DNA from: Atrina japonica | Taxonomy: Eukaryota > Mollusca > Bivalvia > Pterioida > Pinnidae | Length of the DNA stretch: 64,000 bases | Direction of reading: 5' to 3' | NCBI GenBank assembly: GCA_030159075.1 | Contig: BROG01000377.1 | Location: 180,001-244,000 of the forward strand | Shown: positions 1-12,094 of the stretch, piece by piece | Numbering within the stretch: position 1 is the stretch's first letter | Layout: every line of letters starts with the position of its first letter | Made by a program: the position numbers and the translations under genes | The notes under the pieces: generated by a model | Told to the model about the DNA's origin: nothing | Seen by the model: the letters and a program-made list of their open reading frames with translations, nothing else | The model's database searches: none

Positions 1-59
1 TCAGGAAAATATCCCGTAATTAATATATGTACTTTCATTACACTGAATAATTTAAAATA

Positions 60-1005
60 TTATAGACACAATACCAAAGCTGTAAGAATCAAGACAATCG
101 TTTCTGTCGATTAGAGCTCGGTTGAGCTCCAATTTAAAAGACATGTAAATATTTATTAACAAGACAATGGTATCATACAAGGCAAAACAAAAAATCTAAA
201 TGTATAGCGAAATCCGTTTAAGAGTAACCACTGCAAAAAGAAGACTATATTAGCTTTGAAGAATTTATAATGTAAATGGTGTTATCAGTGCGAAATATTA
301 TTTTAGTATAATATTATCACCTGCAGCCCATTACACAACGAATCATAAGGTTTTTCCGAAAGTTTTTTGCTTACGGAATCCTTACGTAAATACTTTAGTC
401 ATTTTCACAAAAGATATTGTAACTTTAAAGAAAACATGTAAAGGTTACGGATTTTCCCCGGAAAGTATCAAATCCATAACTGACATAATACAAGGGAGAT
501 TTATGGAAAAAATCGTACGTACAGAAATTCCTTAAGACTTACGACAGCTTTTATGTGTTCTTAAAGTAAAGGCATTTCCTTACGGAATTTTACTTACGAA
601 CTTTTGTGAAAATGACTCAGAGAAATATTTTATTACGCATGACTCTTTGTGAAATGGGATTTTGGTATCGAAATACCAGGTTCTAGGTTCATGTATACCA
701 TCGGGGACTCAAACGGTCCACCAGCAGTGGCAAAGACCTAGTGGTTATAAATAGTGTAAATATAATACCAATATTATAATGCTCAAGACGATAGTTTCTT
801 TCAATGAGACTTCATCAGCTGAGCTCCAATTTGATATAAAGGGTAAATATTTCCTAAAAAGAAAGTGGTATAATACAAGGCCAAATACTAAGTCTAAATG
901 TATTGCCAAATCTGTCTAAGAGGATCCATTGCAAAAAGTTGACTATTTTAGCTTTTGAAGAATTTAGAATTTAAACGGTGTTGTCAATACAAAATATTAC
1001 TTCAG
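60..1005 (+). repeat. Direct duplication of a ~245-bp unit
   Basis: The stretches at about 60-310 and 765-1005 are diverged direct copies. They share landmarks in the same order: a CAAGACRATHGTTTCT motif, GAGCTCCAATTT, an ATACAAGGC block, TCTAAATGTAT, and a CACTGCAAAAAG-like block. Shorter fragments of the same unit recur near 2222 and 2510. Between the two copies (about 345-620) lies an imperfect inverted repeat built on CTTACGGAAT and ATTTTCACAAAAG. No coding sequence was recognised in 1-6300 on the + strand. Confidence 0.6.
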
Positions 1006-1079
1006 CTGGTACCGAAATACCATCGGGAACTCAAACTGTCCACCAAATCACCATAACGTTTACAATATTTCTGTAAATT

Positions 1080-1914
1080 TGTTTTTTGTGTACGTAATAT
1101 ATACATGTATATTCATAATACCACAGTCTATGCCAATAACATCGGTCCGTCGGTCCTGACTGACAAAAATCCGTTCGGACCGATGTTCTTCTCCAAATTT
1201 TCGGACCGCATGGCCGATGCCGTTTTGAGTAATAATTTTCCTTGATTATTCACTCGTAAACGTTTTTTAACGCCAATTCATTACTTGTTCATAACGAAGT
1301 TCTTAATCATTTGCAGATGCGACCATTTTTTAGGTTTTGGCGGTGTTTACTTGCGAATCAATCGCATATGTTTTCACTCTGAAATTACATCACCGAAATC
1401 ATGGTCAGCTATGCCCTTTACAACAACGAATTTGACTATTCAGTTTCGATAAATTAGAGCGTCTGACTCACATTGATTACTGTAAAAAAAGCACGTTGTG
1501 TGTCGTCACATTTGTACGACTTTCAAATTGAAACAGAACAAGGTGACGTTTTCTTTAAATCAGGGTCGATTTCAAGATAACACAATCTGCCTCATCATCG
1601 GACACTAGCTTGAGTTTGAAAGATCTTGGTTAAAGAAATACTCGTGCCGAGTCGTGGCTAGTGCTCGAAGAGGAGACAGACGCTTGCTTTGTAAATTCTG
1701 TCGAAATGCAGACTATTTATATGTCGTATCGGCCGTTAAAAATTTTAAAAATCGAAATTTGCCATAACAATATGAAAAATGTGGGCTTATAAACACTCCT
1801 GGTCTGAGCGAAAAAACGGAATAAACATCATTTATAACGGTTTAAATATATTAAAGTAAAGTCAGTTTAAAATAATTGTGTTTTCTTTCATTTCATCATG
1901 CAGAAAAATGTACT
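1080..1914. other. Spacer, no gene seen
   Basis: AT-rich spacer. No exon with splice signals, RNA gene or clear repeat was recognised on either strand apart from scattered CGGACCG words near 1145-1215. Confidence 0.5.
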
Positions 1915-2825
<911 letters not shown>

Positions 2826-3022
2826 TATGATTTGATTTTGATTCGTTGTGTTTGTTTTGATTTGATTTTGATTTTTTGTTTTACTCAACAATCTTTCAGT
2901 CATATGATGGCATCCAGTTTTTATTGGTGGAGGAGAAACCCCGGTTACCCGGGTAAAGACCACCGACCTTCAGAAAGAAAACAGGCAAACTTTTCCACTT
3001 AATTCGAAATTACCCTAGCGGG
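2826..3022 (-). mobile_element. tRNA-derived SINE, family A, 5' truncated
   Basis: Read on the minus strand, this holds the body and tail of the family seen complete at 8171-8367. It has the segment beginning TTCGAATTAAGTGG, then a GGTCGGTGGTC-like block, CATATGACTGAAAGATTG, TTGAGTAAAAC and a simple tail of ATCAAA-type repeats (left end on the + strand). The tRNA-like head is missing, as expected for 5' truncation during reverse transcription. Confidence 0.7.
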
Positions 3023-3379
3023 CGTTATATTTGTAAGCATGTGCCAATTTACCTTGGTAACCCTATATAGGTTTAGAATAGATGTAGATGTAAATGTAGA
3101 TAATATAAATAGACGAGACATCCAAGAAAAGCGTTTAGATCAATACAAATTATACTTTTAGTCGCTAAAAATGTTATCACATGACGCTCAATTCAACTCG
3201 GTTAAGTTTTTGTTTTACATATTAGGATATTAGGTTACATTTTGTACCGCAGGTGATATTTACCTTTAAAATGTAATACAGACACCAAGCGTGAGTCAAA
3301 TGCAGTCAGTCATACTATTTTGGTTATTACAAGAACAAATATGTTATAGTGACCACAATGTCAACTTTATCAATGTTCA

Positions 3380-3742
3380 TTAAAGGAGCATTATCTATGT
3401 TTACCCCAAACAATATGTTGATTTTTTTTTCTACTTTTATCACTTGTAGTTATCCTTTACTAACAAAAAAGAGCAATACACAGGCATACAAATATTGCAT
3501 TCCTATATATATTTTGACAATAAGGTCAGGCACAGTGTGGTATAGAATTAATCAATTGCAAGTGAAAAAGTGTCAAACTGGATTTATCAAGTTATTTTCA
3601 CAAAATATATAGGAATTGTTATGCTTTTGTATATCTCTTCTCGGTATTGGATATCAATTTAAGTAGGATAAAAAAACAACAACAACAACAAAAAAAACAA
3701 AAAAAAAAAAAAAAAAAAAAGCACACAGCTAATGCCCCTTAG
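3380..3742. mobile_element. Short TIR element, TTAA-flanked family (M2)
   Basis: The left end is TTAAAGGAGCATTATC and the right end is CACAGCTAATGCCCCTT, which are inverted copies of each other. The interior has the family landmarks: ACTTTTATCACTTGTA, a CACAGGCATA block, TTCCTATATAT, and GTGAAAAAGTGTCAAA. No coding capacity. About ten full or partial relatives occur in this window, and TTAA at the outer edge of most copies suggests a TTAA target duplication (piggyBac-type by analogy, inferred). The right end here has an A-rich expansion. Confidence 0.7.
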
Positions 3743-4714
3743 GTAATATAAATTCATAGACGACTGATCTCCGGCAATCCAGAAGTGAGACCAGAAGATA
3801 ATTTAACATAGTATATGGGACCTGTTTTATCAAAAGGGTGCTAGTTTTATTTTTACCTTAAAACAAAAATAAGAACTGTTTTATCTACCGTACTCCTACT
3901 CCAGTTTTCATGTATACTGTATATCTTTGCCCTGTTATTTTCGTCCCTCTTCGACAAAAAAAACAAAAACAAAAACAAAAACAAAAAACAAATAAAAAAC
4001 AAAAACAACAACAACACAGAAAAAAACATATTCACTAATATTAAATCTGCCCTTAGCCACCATAGTTTCAGGATAGCGTGTATGACGCGTGTGGAAGCGA
4101 CGAAAATTAAACGGGAGCGAACAATTTCTAAGTATACAGAATTTTCATTTTTCATTGATATTTTGTTAGTTAATGACTACTCATATCAGCCATATTACAA
4201 AGACTAATCCATGACACTTACACAATTAACTTAGGGCTACCCATTGCCTCTAATATTGATTGATTATCTTTGATATTTAGAGCAATAAATTGTATTTGAC
4301 CTCCATTAATTATTGTTTGAAATGCAGGATAAAATCACAAAATCAGTTTCGTAAACCCCGTGATACTTTGAACTGACTGTGAGAACCAGATGTAACTACC
4401 TGAGTATGTATGTTTATACATAAAGACAAAAATAAATATTAAAATGGCCTAAACACGAAGAACAATTACGAATCGCAAACAGGATGAGACCAGGTGTCTG
4501 GAAGGAGTGGCAAATGCTCCATGGATACCCCACGAGTTCAGAGAATGGGTCATGTTCGGTGAAAAGGTCAGGCTCGGTGAACAGGTCATCAGTCAGCTCC
4601 AGATCTGATTGGCGAATGGAGGTCATTGTATATGGTTGTGCTGCTTGAGTAAATTCTATCTACGTCACTATCTCAATGTAAGTTTTTTACGGTTCATCGA
4701 CCCTTTTGGTTGTA
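3743..4714. other. Spacer, no gene seen
   Basis: AT-rich, with an A/CA-rich low-complexity stretch at about 3957-4015. A small open frame on the minus strand at 4414-4626 repeats an FTEPDLFTEHD-like segment but has no splice context or recognised homology, so it is not annotated as coding. Confidence 0.45.
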
Positions 4715-5200
4715 CATCACAGACTGGCTATCATATGTGGCATATGATTTTTGACATATTTAAAAACATCTCACTGATTGTTGTGAGCTTACATCACATA
4801 TTTACTAGTGTGTGTGACGTAGACAAATCTCAACTACATCACATATTTAACTGATCCGTGACAAAAACAAATCTCACTGACTATAGTGAGCCTACATCAT
4901 ATATTTATTAGTGACTGGTCCGTGCGATTACCAAATCACACCGACGATTGTGAGCCTACATCCCATTTTTAGCTGATCTTTGACAAAAACACATTCCACT
5001 GACGGTTGTGACCCTACGCCAAATGATCCCTGACATTAACAAAACCCACTGCATGCTGTAAGCCTACGTGACATATTGATATAGAATTATTTATCACCGA
5101 CGGTTGTGAACGTACATAAGGTTTTTTTTTGCCATATTATGTAACAGATCTTATTCTAATTGACGGTTGTGACTTTACATTAAAGACTGGCGATCGTTTT
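4715..5200 (+). repeat. Degenerate tandem array, ~75-bp unit
   Basis: About six diverged copies. Each has a core of TCACTGACGGTTGTGA (variants) followed by GCCTACATCACATATTT and CTGATCCGTGACAAAAAC. Copies are spaced roughly 70-85 bp apart. Non-coding. Confidence 0.65.
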
Positions 5201-5410
5201 GTAGTTCTTTCTACCGGTAGATACTAACCACAGGTAGGAGTGATAGAAGATGTAATGTATGTAGATCTGGTCGTACTGGTCGTATAGCCAAATATTGTTT
5301 CAATAGAATATTCTGTTTCTGGACTCAATATCTATTATATATTCAAGATATTTGATGAAGTTTCTTACTTTTGTTCCATGTTTATATTATTTACAATACA
5401 ATTATGCTCA

Positions 5411-5690
5411 GGGGGCCGGTCTGGCTCAGTCGTTAGCGCGCTCGACTTTCGGTCGTGAATTCGAGTCCAGCCGGCGGTAGGTTGGTTTTCTGTCCTTCGG
5501 ATTAGACAGTAAAAACCGAGGTCCCGTGTTACAGTAGGTGTCGGCACGTTAAAGAACCCTCACAGCTCAATGGCCGTAAGTGCCGAGCATAGACCAAAAT
5601 TTGAAGCCCTTCACCGGCATTTGGTGACGTCTCCATATGACTAAAAGATTCTTGAGTGGGACGTTAAACAACAATAAACATACAAACAAA
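5411..5690 (+). mobile_element. tRNA-derived SINE, family B
   Basis: The head is tRNA-like: an A-box-like TGGCTCAGTCGTTAGCGCG and a B-box-like GAATTCGAGTCC about 32 bp downstream. It is followed by a body with CACGTTAAAGAACCCTCACA, GAAGCCCTTCACCGGC and TTGGTGACGTCTCCATATGA, and a tail TTGAGTGGGACGTTAAACAA then CAATAAACATACAAACAAAC. A second copy at 53764-54042 aligns along its whole length, so the unit is about 280 bp. Confidence 0.85.
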
Positions 5691-5809
5691 CATTGAACAT
5701 TAAATTATTAATATGTTCCCCGGACGCAGATGTTTTGACGCATCTAAAAAAATCAATAGCGGGAGCCAGTCGCATGTAGGCAGTGGCATAGTAAACAAAT
5801 CAAAGGTGT

Positions 5810-6060
5810 GTGTGGGGGGGGGGGTATTTATGAAAATTCTAGATTTAAAGTTGACCGTGTACAATTATGTACATGTATATGCATAGGCGTCGGAACCGGG
5901 GGGCTAGGGGGGGGGGGGGCTTAGCCCCCCCACTTTTTTTTGCAAAGATAGACATAGGTGTTAAAAATTGGGCTTAGCCCCCAGACATTTCTGGCGTGTG
6001 TATGTGTTTTAAGTTGGTTTAGCCCCCCCCCCCCGCCCCACTTTCAATTTGCTTCCGACT
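5810..6060 (+). repeat. G/C-run interspersed repeat
   Basis: Contains several long G or C runs separated by CTTAGCCCCC(N) and CACTTTTTTTTGC, with CGTCGGAACCGG near the left and TTGCTTCCGACTTCTGAC near the right. The two ends are roughly inverted (GTCGGAA / TTCCGAC), which suggests a short foldback element. Confidence 0.45.
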
Positions 6061-6383
6061 TCTGACTTTGTGTATGGGGGAAATAATATGATGGGGCGCG
6101 TCTAACCTGTGCCCTTTTTTCCAGGGAAAAAAGTCTATGCTACAACACCGGAAACGGATATACATATAGCTAAAAATGTGATAAAGGGGCGTGCTGTCTT
6201 TTTTGGGGTGAAAATTCTATATACTGAAGCGCTTTTTCCTAGGGGAGGAGTTGAGCCTGGATTGATTTTACTTAGGGGGTTCTATACTAGGCCTATCTTC
6301 CCGAGGGGAAGCCTAACCCAGGCCCGTGTTTCTTCCGGGTGCATGAGGAAGAAAGTCTATGCTGCAAAACCTAGTAATCTTAC

Positions 6384-6639
6384 CTTTCTTCGGTAAACAC
6401 ACACGTGCTGCATTCTTTGACCCATCTTTACTTCTGCTGAGGGTAGATTTTTCCACAAACCCTGTTACTTCTCGGTGTAATATACTTCCTATTATTGCCT
6501 CGACACCGGGTAGTTGTTTAAGTCCGATAAGTAGAACCCGGAAGAATTCCTCGCCACCTTTATTTAGATATAAGGATATCAATACAGAAACAAATATAGT
6601 AAACGTTACGTGTTCCAGTGTCCAAATCCAGGAAAACAT
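6384..6639 (-). CDS. First coding exon of an N-terminally membrane-anchored protein; possibly sphingosine-1-phosphate lyase-like
   Basis: On the minus strand an ATG at 6639 opens 85 codons ending at a strong donor, AAG|GTAAGA (intron begins at 6383), in phase 1. Residues about 10-26 form one hydrophobic segment (TFTIFVSVLISLYL), followed by a charged, amphipathic stretch with KQLPGVEAIIG (41-51) and REVTGFVEK (56-64), and ending CLPKK plus a split Gly codon. S1P lyases also have an N-terminal anchor, then a K-[IL]-P-x-V-like segment, and an LPxKG motif about 35 residues later just before the PLP fold. The spacing here is similar, but the catalytic fold lies outside the window, so this identity is weak. 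Remaining exons should lie to the left; none was found in 1-6380. Confidence 0.4.
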
Positions 6640-6887
6640 TTTGCATTCCTATGGGCACCTGTTCCTATAATGTTATAAACTTAGATCCATACACATATTA
6701 TAAACGGTGAACATTGGACCATGGACGATGGTATAGTAATCAAGGTCAATGTTAGGTCGTCCAATATTTATGTTAGATAGTATTCTTGGTTCCCAGATGA
6801 CTAGATGTATACTTTATCTCTCTGAGTTGAGTACATCTGTACTTTATCGGCACCCGCATAATCTGAAAGTGTACAGTGTATTTATGT

Positions 6888-6992
6888 CCGAGTATCGGAC
6901 AGGGGAATACTGTGTCCGAGTGTCGGACAGTGATATACTATGTCCGAGTGTCGGACAGGGGAATACTATGTCCGAGTGTCGGACAGGGGAAT
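6888..6992 (+). repeat. 28-bp tandem repeat with internal palindrome, ~4 copies
   Basis: The unit is TGTCCGAGTGTCGGAC followed by AGGGGAATACTA, repeated four times with few changes. GTCCGAGTGTCGGAC is an inverted repeat with a three-base centre. It lies about 250 bp upstream of the minus-strand exon's start codon. Non-coding as far as can be seen. Confidence 0.85.
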
Positions 6993-6999
6993 ATTATAA

Positions 7000-8156
7000 G
7001 TTCCACTAGAAGTTAAACAACACGTTAAAATCACTGTAGCCAATTCTGACTTAAAACTTTGAATTAAGGTAGTGGTGGAACTATTTTTTTTTTCAAAAGT
7101 AGGTCCGCGAGGCTGGTAAACTAAATAATAATAATATATGCCTACTGTTAGAAATACATGGGCTATCTCATCAAAAGATTTCGAGTTAGAAGGGCGGAAG
7201 TTAATATTTTTTTCAACTTTTATAGAAAAATTCAAGTATTTATATTGCCAGCTGTAGAGATTGTACGTACTCCTACTTGAATTCTCCCTGCTTACTAAGT
7301 CTAAATGTTGGATTAATTGTGAGGCAAATATTTAGCTAGGGGATAGGGTTTTATGCATCTTTCAGAAATGTTGGAAATTTGGAGGCCCGAAGATATGTTT
7401 TTTTTCATCATGTTTTTAAATGAAAAGATAAAAATTTGTTGAGAAAATTTGATTTTAATTTGACGTAGTTATACGTGCATGTATACGAACGGATGAAATA
7501 AGTAATGACGATCGGGATCGAAATTTGTTATTAAAAACCCCAAAACCTAGAACCCGCAAACTCGATGTAAACAATCACGCTTTCGATTTCCAGGTGGCTG
7601 GGGTCTCTCAAGTGATATCAGGTAAGATGAAATACTACCGGCATGGCGTAAACTGGTTGCCATAGAAATCTTATTGATATAAGCCTGTTGTTTTATTAGG
7701 ACATAAAATTCAAAGCATTGTCATAAGCAAGTAATCAACTATGATATATAAATTGGCGTCGATATAAAGTTGAAAAGCAGTTCGACCTTGGCGGCTGCAA
7801 AGCGTCTTTTTACCACAAATGGTACAATGAACCACAATCGGTGATTTTCCACTTTTTGGGGGAGGAATGGGGCCTGGGCCTTTTGAATTGGAAATATTAG
7901 TTTACTACCACAGGAGTCCGAAACGCCCGGTGTAGTAGCCTACTAACAACTGTAACAAATATATTACAGGCCTCAATTTACATCCTTATATTCAGGAGTC
8001 AAATGGCTCCCATTGTAGAAAAATGGGAGCCATTCTTGTCTGCACTGAAGATATCCAATTTCAGGCATTATTGCTCTGCTAGTGCTACACAGTTGAGTGT
8101 CCACCAAAATCCTTGGACAAATCTAAATTTCGAACTGATTTTACATGGTTGGCATT
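7000..8156. other. Spacer between divergent genes; candidate non-coding first exon
   Basis: No coding exon is recognised. At 7600-7621 the sequence CTCAAGTGATATCAG is followed at 7622 by GTAAGATGA, an excellent splice donor. It could be the end of a 5' UTR exon of KYNU, whose ATG is preceded by an acceptor-like TTTGTCATTGCACAG ending at 12066. This is inferred from splice consensus only; there is no expression evidence. Confidence 0.25.
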
Positions 8157-8170
8157 AAAATTAGTAAAAT

Positions 8171-8336
8171 GGGGCCTCCGTGGCCGAGTGGTTAGAGCAT
8201 TGTGCTTTAAATCACAAGGCCTCTCACCTCTGATTCAAATCCCGCTAGGGTCATTTCGAATTAAGTGGGAAAGTTTGCCAGTTTTCCTTCGGAAGGTCGG
8301 TGGTCATCATATGACTGAAAGATTGTTGAGTATGGC

Positions 8337-8367
<31 letters not shown>
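8171..8367 (+). mobile_element. tRNA-derived SINE, family A, full length with target-site duplication
   Basis: The head GGGGCCTCCGTGGCCGAGTG has a pol III A-box-like TGGCCGAGTGG and a B-box-like GATTCAAATCC, as in Ser/Leu-type tRNAs. The body continues through TTCGAATTAAGTGGG and GGTCGGTGGTCATCATATGA to TTGAGTATGGCGT and a poly(A) of about 28. The 14-bp direct repeat AAAATTAGTAAAAT abuts both ends (8157-8170 and 8364-8377), marking a target-site duplication and a fairly recent insertion. Relatives: 2826-3022 (-), 22176-22575, 24055-24470, 28652-28712. It is not a functional tRNA gene. Confidence 0.9.
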
Positions 8368-8369
<2 letters not shown>

Positions 8370-8452
8370 AGTAAAATATATGACTAATGATAAAATTTTA
8401 GATTCAAAAATTAATTGATTAAATAATTAGATCAGTTTTAATTGCCTAATTT

Positions 8453-8775
8453 TTGTGCACAGCTACATGTAGAGGAGATTCGGGTAATTACGGATGCATT
8501 TCACATACTCTGACAAATAGATGTATGACAGTAGAGTTATGCTTATTCACACATATAGCACTTCCATTGATCGACGTAAGTCAACTTCCAGTTTACTATT
8601 TAACAAATCATTTACAAGACCCGACGCCAAATGATTACTTGAGAAAACAATTCAACAAAGGACCCGAATCCGGAATAATACGGACACCGGTCAAGAGAAT
8701 GCAGACGATGTGTATGTGACTTTCAATATTTCACTTTCAGCTGAAATACTGAAACATTTTCAATATTCTAATAAA
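8453..8775 (+). other. Possible orphan terminal exon with poly(A) signal
   Basis: After an acceptor-like TTTTTGTGCACAG (ends about 8461) an open frame runs to TGA at 8717-8719, and AATAAA follows at 8770-8775. The predicted tail (for example DYLRKQFNKGPESG) is not recognised and no upstream exons were found. It could equally be chance, so it is not called as a gene. Confidence 0.15.
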
Positions 8776-8779
8776 ATGG

Positions 8780-10408
8780 TTGATACTGAAAAGAATTTCA
8801 TTTATTTAATTTCAAAAATTATCATCCCTGGATGCCAGTAATAATAATAAAAATCAGGTACTTTTCCGTTAAAGGTCCAGTATCGACCAAGCCTGAAGTC
8901 ACCAAATTTATTCAGCAATCAAGCTCAACAAAATATTCATGATTTTAAGATTAAATAATAATAATAAATAATAATAATAAAAGCTTTATTCAAAGTCGAC
9001 ATTTTTAGTAACAAATAACATAAGCTCTAAAGAGCTTTTAAGACCGACAATGAACATATTTACAAGTACGGTACATGTACTCACACACAATCTGAAAATA
9101 CTCAGGGAATATCACAGCATGCAGGGGCATCACATGTGGCTTAACATTATAAATAAACATGCTAAAATCACATAAACGCACGTGCAACTTTTAAAAGCAG
9201 ATCAGGCACTAAAAGGCAAAGAAGCACTGAATACACACATTGTTAACGAGAATCATGCTCAAGCTGGACAATAAGAGGAAATAAAATAGCCAACATAAAA
9301 ACTATGAGCACATATCAATACAAAAAACGAAAAAAAACAAAATTTGCATTTAAAGAAATAACGTAAAAACATTTATAACATTTTAAACATACAATCGATG
9401 CTACAGCTGGATATAATTGAATATTTATGGTATGTAATTGTTAATCATGATGTAAATTATTGTCCATTTAAAAAAGAAATCTTCAGTAATTATGTCAACT
9501 TGAGTGCATAGTAATATTTTTACAAATACACGTACTACCGTACTCAACATAATTTTTTTACAGTAAAATCATAATTGTGACACATGATTTTTTCTAGTAT
9601 ATGTAAATGATGAAAACAAATATTTCATATTCAGTTACACCCATAACTTTTACAAACTGATATAAAACTCAAAATAATTAAATAAAAGTTTAGATTGAGT
9701 TTTGAGTAAATTTGAGGATGTTGGGCCGTAGTGATATACCCGAAACAAAAATATTGTAAAAGATTTGCTATTTTGTCAATGTTGAAGTTTGTTTTTCATG
9801 TGAATGTGTATCAAATTACAAACAACGCATATAGAATAGCAAATTAATTAATTGATGAATTTACTTCAGGATTTGTTAGTGTTTCTGGAAATTCTATTTA
9901 ATTTTCGTAATGCTCTCTCTTCCTTTGCTTTTTTCCTTTTCCCTCTTTCTTTTTTTGTACTTCCATCTTTTCATTTAGATTTTGTTGTTTTGACAGTTTC
10001 AACTATTTTATTTTCAATTTCCATTGGAACATACTGCTGATGTTCTGGTTTTCATTCCATATCAGTTTTTCCACTAACCTTATCACCAATTGTGGACTTA
10101 ATATGTAAATTATATTTTTTAAGCTAATCTCACGGACATGAGCCCAGACTGAACAGCACTAACAGCTTTTTGAAGTGTATCTGTGTCATAATTTTGTGCT
10201 TATACTTTTTAGGCATTCTGTTAAAACATAAATTAAAATATTGTTATTTTCCCTTTTTATACATAAAACTAAAAAAAAAAAATTTTTGATAGAATCTTTA
10301 AAAAAATCAAAAGTCTTGTTTATGGATTTGATCGACTTAGAAAATAGAAAACATTGTGTTCATGTAATTTACAGATAATACATATCTCTTACACATAACC
10401 AAGTCAAA
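8780..10408. other. Spacer, no gene seen
   Basis: AT-rich. The two edges (8890-8930, AAGTCACCAAATTTATTCA; 9695-9730, TTGAGTAAATTTGAGGATG) resemble the terminal inverted repeats of the element at 62727-62923, so 8880-9735 may be an old, expanded or interrupted member of that family. (AAT)n occurs at 8957-8981. No coding sequence was recognised. Confidence 0.35.
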
Positions 10409-10410
10409 TA

Positions 10411-10590
10411 CAGTGAAACCTATATAATAGGGGCCACCCAAGGGACCAGAAAATATTGAACTTTATGTTCAGGTGACCCTTATACACAGGTTCAATTTAG
10501 TTGAAGTATGCAGTCAAGGGACTTAAAACAACTGGCCTTTATAAACAGGTAATCCTTGTATAAAGGTGGCCACTATAGCAGGTTTTACTG
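10411..10590. mobile_element. 180-bp TIR element, TA-flanked (family M1)
   Basis: Ends are CAGTGAAACCT and inverted GGTTTTACTG, flanked on both sides by TA, which fits a Tc1/mariner-type TA target duplication. The interior has GGGGCCACCCAAGGGACCAG and GCAGTCAAGGGACTT. Near-identical copies are at 55376-55554 (inverted) and 59910-60089; shorter or diverged relatives are at 22374-22515 and 34542-34718. No coding capacity. Confidence 0.85.
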
Positions 10591-10628
10591 TACATGTAAA
10601 ATTAACACCAAAATGTTATTCAGTTTTT

Positions 10629-11560
10629 TAGCTCACATGAACCAAAGGTTCAAGTGAGTTTTTTTGATCGCCCTTTGTCCGTCGTCTGTCTGTCCGTAAA
10701 CTTTTCACATCTTCAACTTCTCCTCCTAAACTGCTGAAGGGGTTTTAATGAAACTGTATAGGAAGCAAGTACTCAAGGTTCTCTACCAAGTTTGTTCATT
10801 GCGGCCAGATCGGCCCATGGTGGGGCAAAAGAGGCCTTAGGGGTTACCCCTCTTTAAAAATCTTCTCCTCCAGAACCGCTACATGAATTGAAAAAAATAA
10901 TTGTATCTGAGTGATTTACATAGATGTATGATTAAGTTTGTTAATTTTGTTGAAATCGGAAAATAAATTTTTGACGTGTTTTGACATCTTTTTAGAATTT
11001 GTAATTTTCATTCATTTTTGTAGGATTTCTTTGATTTTCTCCCATATTATTCATTATGATGCTTTCATTTTAGGTGTTTTACCTATGGTTTGGTAGACAA
11101 ATACTTTCCTGAAAGAATTTTGCTGAAATTTTATTTTTTGAATTTTTTATGAATTTTTTTAAGACTGCAAAAATGAAAGGGAAGGTGGAATTTTCCACAT
11201 TTTTGACTTCTCCAAAACTACGGAAGGGATTTTAATGAAACTTTATAGGAAGTAAGTACTTAAGGTCCTCTACCAAATTGGTTAAATTCAGCCAGATTGG
11301 CCGAGGGATGGATCCAGGGTGGGGCAAAAGAGGCCCCAAGAGGTACCCCTCTTTAAAAAATCTTCTCCAGAACCACTGCATGGATTGAAAAACTACTTGT
11401 AATTGTATCTGAGTGATATACATAGATGTATGATTTAAGTTTGTTAATGTTGTAGAAATCAGGAAAAAAATTTTGACGCGATTTTGACGTCTTTTTAGAC
11501 TTTGTAATTTTCATTAATTTTTGTATGATTTCTTTGATTTTCTACCATTTTATCCTTGCA
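10629..11560 (+). repeat. Interspersed repeat of the TTAGCTCAC family with internal ~490-bp tandem duplication
   Basis: The left end is TTTTTTAGCTCACATGAACC, followed by the CCGTCGTCTGTCTGTCCG block. Two diverged copies of one unit (about 10715-11050 and 11200-11560) follow, each with AATGAAACTNTATAGGAAG, a GTGGGGCAAAAGAGGCC block, TACCCCTCTTTAAAAA and TTGTATCTGAGTGAT. Relatives occur at 14573-14820, 19850-20225, 26577-27665, 37713-38105 and 46480-46680. No ORF of transposon type. Confidence 0.7.
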
Positions 11561-12094
11561 CGCATCTGCCAGTCCTATGTATATAAATCTGGCCCCGTAT
11601 CTGGCATGGGGAATGGGAGGTGGGAGACAATAAATCACCTCTGAAAAAACACGACCTCTCGTTTTAATGTTGTCTGATCTGCTGTGTGAAATATAATATT
11701 TTCATGAACCATTTAATACCCAATGGTTTCATTCGGCTCAGACTTAAATAAACCCATCACTCCTGAAATATATTCTTACCTCCGATGTGGAATACATTGT
11801 TAGCGATATTTAATTTTAGCAATGGCAACACTCTCACTAATGTACAGTATTCTTTTCACATTTGTCGATCAGGTGATCACAGCACAGGTGAGCGATTTAG
11901 ACCCACTGGAGTTTCTTGTAATCTGTAAAATGTAAAAACATTATTGATCCATTTTGTCAGTTGTTTTCAGGGATTTTGTATGTTAATGTTTTTTATTTTT
12001 CTTGCAGAATCTTATTTTCTAGTTTTGTATTGTACAGTAATTTTGTTTTTGTTTGTCATTGCACAGGTTTTAAAGTGAATTATAGAATTCTAAT
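11561..12094. other. KYNU upstream region with candidate 5' UTR acceptor
   Basis: No coding sequence. A pyrimidine-rich run (TTTTGTTTTTGTTTGTCATT) ends in GCACAG at 12061-12066, 28 bp before the KYNU ATG, and may be the acceptor of a 5' UTR intron. TATA-like words exist but none stands out. Confidence 0.3.

Noticed and set aside
8171..8250. Functional tRNA gene at the SINE head (likewise 5411, 22176, 47031, 53764)
   Set aside because: A and B boxes are recognisable, but the cloverleaf is not maintained and each is followed by a SINE body and tail.
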